A stretch of DNA of 10,979 nucleotides from Bacillota bacterium (GTDB lineage Bacteria > Bacillota > Sulfobacillia > JABLXB01): contig JANLGA010000004.1 of the NCBI GenBank assembly GCA_024653225.1, forward strand, positions 5,253 through 16,231. The letters run 5' to 3'. Numbering within the stretch: the stretch's first letter is position 1; each line of letters begins with the position of its first letter. Positions 1-6,207 of the stretch are shown here, one piece after another. Under the pieces are notes generated by a model. It worked only from the letters and a program-made list of their open reading frames with translations. It did no database searches and was not told the DNA's origin. Position numbers and translations under genes: made by a program.

Positions 1-1057
1 CGAGCGCCGCGCGCGCATTGTTGAGGGGGACGACCCGCCCGTCCTTCTCCACGCGTCCCCGCGCCGGTCGGAGTCCCATGATGCCGTTCGCCACCCCGAG
101 CTTTCCCTGCCCGGCGAGGCCGCCGATGCCGAGGATCTCACCCTTGAATGCCTCGAATGACACGTCCCTGACCACCTCGCCGGGCATGTCCACCTCGAGA
201 TCCGATACCCTGAGCGCGACCTCCCGGGCGCCCTCCTTCTTGCCGGACTCTCGTTTCGCGACCCCTCCCAGGCTGCGCCCGACCATGAGCTCGGCGATTC
301 GGTCCACCCTGGCCTCTTTGCCGGGCATCCTGCCGACCACCTCGCCATCCCGTAGGACGGTTATGTTGTCCGCCACCTCAATTACCTCGTCGAGACGGTG
401 CGAGATGAATAGCACCGCGATGCCGGACGACGCCACGATCTTGACGGCCTTCAGCAGGTGTGCCGCTTCCGACTCGGTCAGTACCGCCGTCGGTTCGTCG
501 AGGACCAGCAGGGCAACCGCCTTCTTGTCTATTTCCCTCGCTATCTCGATGAATTGCATGTGCCCGACGGGCATCCCCGCCACCGGGGCCCACTCATCTA
601 TGGACAATTCCAGCTTGTCGAGGGCGCGCCTGGAGTCGCTCCTCATCGAGGGGAAGTCCAGGGTCTCGAGGCGACGACCTGCGACCCTGCTCATGAAGTT
701 GGGCACAGTGGTCTCGCGGTTCAGCTTTATGTTCTCGGTCACAGTGAACCCCGGGAGGAGCATGAATTCCTGGTGCACCATCCCTATTCCCGCGTCCATC
801 GCATCGCGAGGATTCTTGAACTCCACGCGGGCCCCGTGGAACCATACTTCTCCGGAGAATCCGCCCGTCTCGTGTATTACCGGCATCGAGAACAGTATGT
901 TCATGAGGGTCGTCTTCCCGGCACCGTTTTCCCCGACGAGTCCGTGTATCTCGCCCTCATGGACATCCAGGTCTATCCCTTTCAGTACCTTGTTGCCGTA
1001 GAACTCCTTGTGGACGTCCTTCATTGAGAGGACCGGAGCCTTGTTCACTGGCGTCAT
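1..1057 (-). CDS. Sugar/nucleoside-type ABC transporter ATPase, tandem NBD (RbsA/MglA-like), partial
   Basis: This is the ATP-hydrolysing subunit of an ABC importer of the RbsA/MglA class, with two nucleotide-binding domains in one chain. The 352 visible residues hold a full first domain: Walker A GENGAGKT (about 42-49), Q-loop VHQEF (about 94-98), Walker B and catalytic Glu in LLVLDEP (about 183-189), and switch His in FISHRLDE (about 217-224). The second domain begins near residue 280 with a degenerate P-loop, GGLAGQGK (about 312-319), as is usual in RbsA. The C-terminus lies outside the window. The signature motif reads MPVGHMQ instead of the usual LS.GQQQ, so it is atypical. The start is the ATG at 1057; a GTG at 1048 with GGGGGA about 8 nt upstream is an alternative. 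The gene lies 63 bp downstream of the binding-protein gene, so the two probably form one operon, with permease genes expected to the left. The substrate cannot be read from the sequence. Confidence 0.9.
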   Translation of the reverse strand, partial: MTPVNKAPVLSMKDVHKEFYGNKVLKGIDLDVHEGEIHGLVGENGAGKTTLMNILFSMPVIHETGGFSGEVWFHGARVEFKNPRDAMDAGIGMVHQEFMLLPGFTVTENIKLNRETTVPNFMSRVAGRRLETLDFPSMRSDSRRALDKLELSIDEWAPVAGMPVGHMQFIEIAREIDKKAVALLVLDEPTAVLTESEAAHLLKAVKIVASSGIAVLFISHRLDEVIEVADNITVLRDGEVVGRMPGKEARVDRIAELMVGRSLGGVAKRESGKKEGAREVALRVSDLEVDMPGEVVRDVSFEAFKGEILGIGGLAGQGKLGVANGIMGLRPARGRVEKDGRVVPLNNARAAL

Positions 1058-1078
1058 CCCCCATTGCGCGTAGACGAA

Positions 1079-1106
1079 GTGCCGGGCGGGTCGCCCCGCC
1101 CGGCAT
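1079..1106 (-). promoter_or_regulatory. Intercistronic GC-rich hairpin between binding-protein and ATPase genes
   Basis: Positions 1081-1090 (GCCGGGCGGG) and 1095-1104 are perfect reverse complements around a 4-nt loop. On the transcribed minus strand the loop is GCGA, a GNRA tetraloop. One further A-T pair (1080/1105) and a G-T wobble (1079/1106) extend the stem. No U-tract follows on the minus strand, so it is not a classical intrinsic terminator. A hairpin just after a binding-protein gene often stabilises the upstream message or partly attenuates downstream genes, giving an excess of binding protein over ATPase. That role is inferred. Confidence 0.7.
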
Positions 1107-1120
1107 GTCGTGTGTGCGCG

Positions 1121-2230
1121 TCACTTCTTGCCGAAGATGTACGAGTCGCAGATCGTGAGGTAGAAGTTGCTGTTCTCCTCGTACTTCTTGAGCTGCATGT
1201 TCGCGCCGGCCTCTTTCTCCAGTGCCGCCTTGACGGCGTTCAGGTCGCTCAGCTTGATCTTGCCGGCTGCCGCCTGGAACGCGAGCTCCGTTGCCGCCTT
1301 GATGAACACTATGTTCGTCGGCACGGGCCAGGTGGCGAACCTTCCGGCTCCACCCTTCTCGACGATCTTCTGCTCGATCGCGGCAAGCAGTGCCTTCATG
1401 TCCATGCCCTTCGCGTCAATCCCCAGGGCGCCCGGATACCCGTGCGTCGGGCTCGGGCAGCACTGCTCCGCGAATATCGCGCCGGAATTCAGCGCCGACT
1501 TGATTAGAGGCTCCTGCATCCCGCAGTTCGTGCTGAACACGCAGATGTCTTTGCCGTGCGTTTGCACCTGCAGCGGGACGTTCTCGAGGATGAACTTCTG
1601 GGCGCCCGGGATACCGTCCGGGCCCATCGGATCGGGGGCCGTCACGAATACGAACTCAAGACCCTCTTCCTCGCAGGTCTTCTTCATGATGTCGCGGCGC
1701 TGCGCGAGAAGCTCCATTGACATGTGCCTTGGGAAGGAGTAGTGCAGGAATTTCTTGGCGCCGAGCTTCTTCGCCAGCTTCACGATCGTGACGCCCCTGT
1801 TGAGCTCGTCCCTCTCGAACGCCAGGTCGGCCTTCGCGGCGATGATCTTCGGATCCTCGTGCGGCACCGCCGCCAGGCACACGATGTCCTTCCTCTGCTG
1901 CTTTATCTTGTCGAACGCCGCCGCGGTCCCGGGGACGGCCTGGCAAACCACTATGGCCTTCACCTTGGGATCGGACGCCAGCCCCGTGATCTGGCTGATC
2001 GTGGTCTCCTGCTCCTGCATGAAGTTGTCAGGATAGGTGACATGGATGATCCGATCTTTGTATTTCTCCTTCATCTGCTCGGCCGCGCGGTATTCGTCCT
2101 CGCTCTGGGACACCGTGCTGGTGACGAGCCCCACCTTGAAGTCCTGCGCGGCCCCGCCGGCGCAACCGGTCAGCCCGACGAGCATCGCGCCCAACAAGAC
2201 GATCCCGAGTAGACGCTTGACATCAATCAC
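1121..2230 (-). CDS. DUF3798-family substrate-binding lipoprotein
   Basis: This 369-residue protein is probably an exported, lipid-anchored solute-binding protein of an ABC importer. The N-terminus has positive residues (K5, R6), a hydrophobic core and the lipobox LTGC with Cys at about 23. The mature part begins with FKVGLVTSTVSQSEDEYRAA and then YPDNFMQEQETTIS, which I recognise as the DUF3798 pattern, a type-I periplasmic-binding-like fold of unknown ligand. The start is taken as the GTG at 2230, which places the signal peptide correctly; GAGGGGG (2242-2248) lies 11 nt upstream. A TTG at 2239 is in frame but only 2 nt from that site. An open frame reaching 2329 would put a polar tail before the signal peptide and is unlikely. 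The RbsA-like ATPase gene follows on the same strand. The family call is from memory of its conserved blocks. Confidence 0.85.
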   Translation of the reverse strand: MIDVKRLLGIVLLGAMLVGLTGCAGGAAQDFKVGLVTSTVSQSEDEYRAAEQMKEKYKDRIIHVTYPDNFMQEQETTISQITGLASDPKVKAIVVCQAVPGTAAAFDKIKQQRKDIVCLAAVPHEDPKIIAAKADLAFERDELNRGVTIVKLAKKLGAKKFLHYSFPRHMSMELLAQRRDIMKKTCEEEGLEFVFVTAPDPMGPDGIPGAQKFILENVPLQVQTHGKDICVFSTNCGMQEPLIKSALNSGAIFAEQCCPSPTHGYPGALGIDAKGMDMKALLAAIEQKIVEKGGAGRFATWPVPTNIVFIKAATELAFQAAAGKIKLSDLNAVKAALEKEAGANMQLKKYEENSNFYLTICDSYIFGKK

Positions 2231-2540
2231 GTCAGCCAATACCCCCTCGCAGAGTTTTTTTTGGAAGCCCGAAGAATGTCCGGCCTCCCTCCTTTCACTC
2301 CGGTGGATGACCCGGCACGACTCATACAAGGCCCGTTATTCTACAAATCAAGATGTATTCCTCCCTGCATACCCTCAATCTACCAGAGATGGGTGATTCC
2401 GGTGCCAGATCATACGCCACGCCGTAATGATGCATGACCGCCGACAGCGCGGTGGCCGCCGGTCGCGCACACCGGACGCCGCGACCTGCAGGAGCGGGCC
2501 CCGCCCGTTCAGAATCTAACCCGCGGAGGGTTGACCCCGA
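2231..2540. other. Divergent intergenic region (DUF3798 operon / methyltransferase)
   Basis: These 310 bp hold no convincing gene and must contain the promoters of two divergent units. On the minus strand I see TTGATT (about 2348-2353) followed after 17 nt by TGTATG, a weak -35/-10 pair. A better -10 alone, TATGAT at 2409-2414, has no matching -35 and overlaps a GATC. Before the methyltransferase, GAGCGGG (2492-2498) and CCCGTTC (2504-2510) can form a 7-bp hairpin with one G-U pair. A weaker inverted pair, GGAGGCC/GGGCTTCC, lies around 2263-2288. No promoter here is strong enough to assert. Confidence 0.4.
2242..2248 (-). promoter_or_regulatory. Ribosome binding site of the DUF3798 gene
   Basis: On the minus strand GAGGGGG lies 11 nt before the GTG at 2230. 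It is the only purine-rich match near the signal-peptide start and supports GTG over the long upstream extension. An A8 run (2255-2262 on the complement) lies just upstream and may help keep the leader unstructured. Confidence 0.5.
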
Positions 2541-3377
2541 TTGAAACCTTTCGTGAAGTGGGCGGGTGGAAAGGGCCAGATCCTGGGCGAACTGCTGAAA
2601 CGGGTGCCGGACACGTACGGCACGTACTACGAACCCTTCGTGGGAGGCGGGGCCCTCTACTTCGCCCTGTCTCCGGCCCGGGCGGTGCTCAATGACAAGA
2701 ACCCTCATCTCATGAACGCCTACTCGGTCATCAGGGACGACGTCGAGAGCCTGATACGGAAGCTTGCCGAGCACGAGGCCGCATATCGGCAAACGGTGCC
2801 CCAATCGGCGTACTACTATCGCGTGCGAAGCCTGAAACCGTGGAGCCTTCCGCCGGTGGAACGTGCATCCTGGCTGATCTTCCTGAACAGGACGTGCTAC
2901 AACGGACTGTGGCGTGTCAACAGCGAAGGAGTATTCAACGTGCCGTTCGGCAGGTACAAGAACCCCCGGATCCTCGACGAGGCGAATCTCAGGGAGATTT
3001 CGGCCCTGCTCCAGTCAGTCACCCTTCGGTGCGTGGATTTCGAGGAGGTGTTGGAGGGCGCCCAGGCCGGGGATTTCGTGTACCTCGACCCACCATACGA
3101 TCCCGTCAGCGACACCTCCCGCTTCACGAACTACGTGGATGAAGGATTCGGCCCCAAGGACCAAGAGCGGCTCGCCGGAGTGTTCGAAGCACTTTCCCGG
3201 CGGGGAGTCTTGGCGATGCTGAGCAATTCCGATACCCCCCTTATCAGGAGGCTGTACGCGCGCTACGAACCCGAGGTTGTGTGCGCGAAGAGACCGATCA
3301 ACTGTCGCGGCGACCGCCGCGGGGTCATAAACGAGCTGGTCATACGAAACTACCGGGGTGGGGCCATTGGCCGGTAA
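2541..3377 (+). CDS. dam: DNA adenine methyltransferase, D12 class (Dam/DpnM-like)
   Basis: This 278-residue protein is a site-specific DNA N6-adenine methyltransferase that uses S-adenosylmethionine. Motif X, PFVKWAGGKGQ (about 3-13), is followed by motif I, EPFVGGGA (about 31-38), for cofactor binding. The block FLNRTCYNGLWRVN (about 114-127) is typical of the Dam/DpnM group. The catalytic motif DPPY is at about 183-186, followed by S.TSRFTNY (about 190-198). Length fits the family (about 270-285). The group usually methylates GATC, but the specificity here is inferred. The start is TTG at 2541, with GGAGG at 2525-2529 and 11 nt of spacing; it places motif X at the very N-terminus, as expected. 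The next gene overlaps its 3' end by 20 bp, so this looks like the modification half of a restriction-modification pair rather than a solitary housekeeping Dam. Confidence 0.93.
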   Translation: MKPFVKWAGGKGQILGELLKRVPDTYGTYYEPFVGGGALYFALSPARAVLNDKNPHLMNAYSVIRDDVESLIRKLAEHEAAYRQTVPQSAYYYRVRSLKPWSLPPVERASWLIFLNRTCYNGLWRVNSEGVFNVPFGRYKNPRILDEANLREISALLQSVTLRCVDFEEVLEGAQAGDFVYLDPPYDPVSDTSRFTNYVDEGFGPKDQERLAGVFEALSRRGVLAMLSNSDTPLIRRLYARYEPEVVCAKRPINCRGDRRGVINELVIRNYRGGAIGR

Positions 3378-3828
3378 ACCGAGAGAGCCCGAGAAATCGA
3401 GGGCCGCCAGGTTCAAGACCGCGATAGTGAGGTACATCGAGTCGTGGAGCGAAGGAGCCATCAAGATCAGGGAGGAGAAGACCGTCGGGTACCGCTTTGT
3501 GGGTACGCCCCGACGATTGGACATAGTGCTGGGTTGTCGGGGGAGGTACGTGGGCATCGAAGCGAAGCTCCAGGACAGCCCGGGCACCGCCTACCAGAAG
3601 CTGAGCTACGCCCTGCAGGATGCCAGGGCGTGCCCGATACCGGTGATAATCGTGTTCGCGGGTTCCGGCATCAAGGATGACATGAAGGCCGCGCTCATCA
3701 CTAGCGGCATCGGCATAGAAGTGGGATTCGAAGAGGGCGGGGAATCGGACAGGATCGTGGATCATCACAACATCCTGAGACAGCGGATCCTGATCGAACT
3801 GGGACTGGACTGGCTGGACATCCCTTGA
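3358..3828 (+). CDS. Small PD-(D/E)XK nuclease, candidate restriction endonuclease
   Basis: The 156-residue protein shows a PD-(D/E)XK nuclease core: RRLDIVL with Asp about 55, then YVGIEAK with Glu about 68 and Lys about 70, then AYQKLSYAL with Gln about 80 and Lys about 81. The spacing D-x12-E-x-K after two beta strands fits the active site, and the later PVIIVFAG and SGIGIEV segments look like the remaining core strands. Overlap with the methyltransferase gene makes it the likely cognate endonuclease; the target site is unknown. The start is uncertain: GTG at 3358 has a poor ribosome site, while TTG at 3367 has GGGGTGGGG just upstream. Both overlap the methyltransferase stop, suggesting translational coupling. 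A repair or branched-DNA nuclease is possible but less likely in this context. I do not recognise a named restriction enzyme. Confidence 0.75.
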   Translation: MGPLAGKPREPEKSRAARFKTAIVRYIESWSEGAIKIREEKTVGYRFVGTPRRLDIVLGCRGRYVGIEAKLQDSPGTAYQKLSYALQDARACPIPVIIVFAGSGIKDDMKAALITSGIGIEVGFEEGGESDRIVDHHNILRQRILIELGLDWLDIP

Positions 3829-3987
3829 CAGGATTGTCCCCTGGGGGGCGGCTTCCCTCCCGACGGCTGGTGGCTGTCGAATCGCGTCGTTTGGAGGAAA
3901 TCTGGGTCCCTTGGTAGAAGTTATCAGAACTGTTGCGTAGAAATGCGCGTGCAGGCCATGTCCGCTTTGCGAGGCGATACCTGTCTT

Positions 3988-3993
3988 AGGGGG
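3988..3993 (+). promoter_or_regulatory. Ribosome binding site setting the OLD-family start
   Basis: AGGGGG lies 6 nt before the ATG at 4000. The frame stays open upstream to an ATG at 3943, but that codon has no comparable site, and the protein core begins right after 4000 with MRLTAFRVQMYKCI, as expected for the first beta strand of the ATPase. The 171-bp gap from the nuclease gene (3829-3999) holds only a weak promoter-like pair, TTGGAG (about 3891) and TAGAAG 18 nt later, so transcription may come partly from upstream. Confidence 0.6.
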
Positions 3994-3999
3994 TTGAGC

Positions 4000-6015
4000 A
4001 TGAGACTTACAGCTTTTCGCGTGCAAATGTACAAGTGCATAGTGGATTCCGGGTGGGTTGAAGTACCGTCCCTCGCCGTACTCGTCGGGAAGAACGAGTC
4101 CGGGAAGACATCCCTACTCAAGGCGCTCCACAAGTTCAACCCCTTCAAACCCGAGCCTTACTGCATGGACACCGAGTGGCCGCGGGGATGCAGGAAAGAC
4201 CGTAAGGACTCGCAAGTCGTGTGCACCTGCCGCTTCGAGTTGTCACCCGACGAAATCAAGGAATTGTCGGCGCTGGCCGGTAGAGAGGTCAACATCAGGA
4301 CCGTCGAGGTCTCAAGGTGTTACTCGGGGGCCCTGGAGGTCGCCTTGCCGCCGGACTCCTTCCCGAACCGCGTCAACCTGAAGAGCGTGGAGGACATATT
4401 GTCGTCGCTCCCGACGTTGCGAAACCCCGCGGGCGATGCTTTCCGGAAAAAGGCGCGGGAGTGCGAGGAAGAGGCGCGACGCGTGGCCAGGGAGGGCCGA
4501 CTCAGCGAGTTCGCGAAGCTTCGGAACAGGCAGACCAAGCTCCTCGAGGAGGTGCTCTCCCCCGGGCTGAATTCGTCGAGGCGGAACAACGAGGAGCAGT
4601 ACCTCGCCGAGTACGCGGGAAAGCTTGACGAGGCTTCCCAGGCTCTCTCGGCCGCACCGTCGGTGCGCCAGGGAGCCACCGAGTTCATAAAGGGGCGGGT
4701 CCCGACCTTCATCTACATGTCCGACTACCAGGCTTTCAGGGGTACCGCCCATCTCGAACAGGTCAAGGGGCGCAGGGACAGGAACGAGTTGACTGAAGAG
4801 GACCGGACCCTCTTGACGATCATGGAGCTCTCCGGACTGGACCTGGACGACGAGGTCAGGAAGGCGAACTCGCCCGAACGGGAGCAGAGACAGTACGACC
4901 TGGACGACGCGTCGGTCACCCTGACGCGGACCATATCGGACAGGTGGAAGCAACGCCGCTACGAAGTCCAACTGCGCGCCGACGGCCCGCTGTTTTACAC
5001 GTTCGTCAGGGATGAGCACGACCCCTCCCTGATAAGACTCGAGGAGCGGTCGAGGGGCTTCCAATGGTTCTTCTCGTTCGACCTCATGTTCATGCACGAG
5101 AGCGGGGGGACATTCAAGAATTGCGTCATCCTGCTGGACGACCCCGGGCTGCATCTCCATCCCGACGGACAGAAAGACCTGCTGCGAAGGCTGGAGGAAT
5201 ACGCGAAGGGAAACACCCTGATCTATACCACTCACCTTCCCTTCATGGTTGACATCGAGCAACCCAACCGAATACGCGTGCTGAGCGAGACAGACCGCGG
5301 CACCGTGGTTACGGACGACCTGACCGTGAGCCAACCCGAGGCGAAATTCGTACTCCAGTCGGCGCTGGGCATCAGCGGGTACACGGCTCGCCCGCACCCG
5401 CGCCGAAACTTGATAGTCGAGGGTCTTGACGACTTCTGGGTGATCGGGGAGCTGTCGAGCCTGATGAGCCGGTCGGGCGAGCCGGCTCTGCCGGACGACC
5501 TGCTCATAACGGCCGCCGGGGGGACGGCGGAGGCCGCACACCTCGCGGCGTTCATGGTGGGGCGGGGTCTCGACGTAGTGGTGCTGCTCGACTCGGGACC
5601 CGGCGGGGACGAGAATAGGGGCAATCTGGTCAAGGAGTGGCTCGGCCGTTTCCAGTCGAAACCCACGCGAGTGTTGTACCTGGGCGAGTGTGTCGGGGTA
5701 CCCCAGCGCGAGTTCTCCGTGGAGGACATGTTCCGCGAGAAGTTCTATGCCCAGATGGTCAGGGAGGTCCACGCGAGAGAGCTCATAGCCGCAGGATGCG
5801 ACGACATCGATCTCAGCGGCGATGAGCCGCTCTACAAGAGGGCGGAGCGGGCGCTCGCGAAGTACCAGGTGAAGCTCAACAAAGAGGCGGTCGCCCGGGT
5901 GATCCGCTCGACCCTGAGCCGCATGCAGAGCTCCGACGACCTCACTCAGGAAACCAGGGAGATGGCCAGGAACCTGTTCGCGGCGATCAACAACGCGTTC
6001 CCCCGGGGCCAGTAG
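4000..6015 (+). CDS. OLD-family ATP-dependent nuclease-like protein (AAA/ABC ATPase + TOPRIM)
   Basis: This 671-residue protein combines an ABC/SMC-type ATPase with a C-terminal TOPRIM domain, the layout of OLD-family nucleases (relatives: phage P2 Old, GajA of Gabija). Walker A is GKNESGKT (about 30-37). A charged helical insert spans about 145-215. The ABC signature is ERSRGFQWF (about 349-357), Walker B is VILLDDP (about 376-382) followed by GLHLHP, and the switch His lies in YTTHLPF (about 409-415). The TOPRIM domain starts at LIVEGLDD (Glu about 474), continues with VVLLDSGPGGD (Asp about 531) and SVEDMF (about 573-578), and ends near LNKEAVARVI. Two positions are unusual: the catalytic Glu after Walker B is Asp, and the second acid of the TOPRIM DxD is Gly. 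No UvrD-like gajB follows, so this is not a canonical Gabija pair. Likely role: nucleotide-controlled DNA cleavage or sensing in phage defence (inferred). Confidence 0.87.
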   Translation: MRLTAFRVQMYKCIVDSGWVEVPSLAVLVGKNESGKTSLLKALHKFNPFKPEPYCMDTEWPRGCRKDRKDSQVVCTCRFELSPDEIKELSALAGREVNIRTVEVSRCYSGALEVALPPDSFPNRVNLKSVEDILSSLPTLRNPAGDAFRKKARECEEEARRVAREGRLSEFAKLRNRQTKLLEEVLSPGLNSSRRNNEEQYLAEYAGKLDEASQALSAAPSVRQGATEFIKGRVPTFIYMSDYQAFRGTAHLEQVKGRRDRNELTEEDRTLLTIMELSGLDLDDEVRKANSPEREQRQYDLDDASVTLTRTISDRWKQRRYEVQLRADGPLFYTFVRDEHDPSLIRLEERSRGFQWFFSFDLMFMHESGGTFKNCVILLDDPGLHLHPDGQKDLLRRLEEYAKGNTLIYTTHLPFMVDIEQPNRIRVLSETDRGTVVTDDLTVSQPEAKFVLQSALGISGYTARPHPRRNLIVEGLDDFWVIGELSSLMSRSGEPALPDDLLITAAGGTAEAAHLAAFMVGRGLDVVVLLDSGPGGDENRGNLVKEWLGRFQSKPTRVLYLGECVGVPQREFSVEDMFREKFYAQMVREVHARELIAAGCDDIDLSGDEPLYKRAERALAKYQVKLNKEAVARVIRSTLSRMQSSDDLTQETREMARNLFAAINNAFPRGQ

Positions 6016-6059
6016 CAGGCGCCGCCCGAGCGAGGCATCCGAGGCTCATTGAAAGGCTC

Positions 6060-6103
6060 GGCGCCCTCCGCAGACGGTGCACGATGCCCGCGCGGAGGGC
6101 GCC
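6060..6103 (+). terminator. Terminator-like hairpin after the OLD-family gene
   Basis: GGCGCCCTCCGC (6060-6071) is perfectly complementary to 6092-6103, a 12-bp stem. The inner 20 nt can fold further (GGTGCA against TGCCC with one mismatch). The hairpin starts 45 bp after the OLD-family stop codon. Only a weak T-containing stretch follows (TCGTCTCGGTT), so termination may be imperfect, or the element may protect the 3' end of the cassette transcript. Confidence 0.6.
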
Positions 6104-6112
6104 TCGTCTCGG

Positions 6113-6142
6113 TTGCAGGCGGCGCGTAAAGTGGGATTTAAT
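6113..6142 (+). promoter_or_regulatory. Candidate promoter for the DUF89 gene
   Basis: TTGCAG (6113-6118) and TTTAAT (6137-6142) are separated by 18 nt and resemble sigma-70/sigma-A elements with four of six matches each. They lie just after the terminator-like hairpin and about 65 bp before the DUF89 start, where a promoter is expected. This is a pattern match only. Confidence 0.35.
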
Positions 6143-6179
6143 GTCGTTCGCTTTTCCAAAGGATCGGCGGCAGGCGGCG
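6115..6179. repeat. 10-bp direct repeat flanking the candidate -10 element
   Basis: GCAGGCGGCG occurs at 6115-6124 and again at 6170-6179, 55 bp apart. Each copy is followed after three differing bases by AAAG. The pair flanks the candidate -10 box and could be a regulator binding site, but GC-rich 10-mers can recur by chance here. Confidence 0.35.
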
Positions 6180-6207
6180 TTGAAAGAGACCAGCCGGGTG
6201 ATTGACA

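Noticed and set aside
18..1001. Long plus-strand open frame (327 codons) at the left edge
   Set aside because: It is antisense to the RbsA-like ATPase, whose Walker and switch motifs are clear on the minus strand; its own translation is Ser/Arg/Pro-rich without motifs.
2217..2222. Perfect TTGACA on the plus strand as a promoter for the methyltransferase
   Set aside because: No -10 element lies 16-18 nt downstream (TACCCC there), and it falls inside the 5' end of the DUF3798 gene.
2255..2262. T8 run on the plus strand as an intrinsic terminator
   Set aside because: No stable hairpin precedes it on the plus strand and no plus-strand gene ends there; it is an A-run in the leader of the DUF3798 gene.
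2322..2804. Minus-strand open frame across the divergent intergenic region
   Set aside because: It overlaps the methyltransferase start and the DUF3798 leader, has no convincing ribosome site and no motifs.
4312..5772. 486-codon minus-strand open frame
   Set aside because: It is the mirror of the OLD-family gene in GC-rich DNA; the product shows no recognisable domain, while the plus strand has complete ATPase and TOPRIM motifs.
4000..6015. OLD-family gene as GajA of a Gabija system
   Set aside because: The next gene is a DUF89 phosphatase behind a terminator-like hairpin; no UvrD-like GajB is present, so only family-level kinship is supported.
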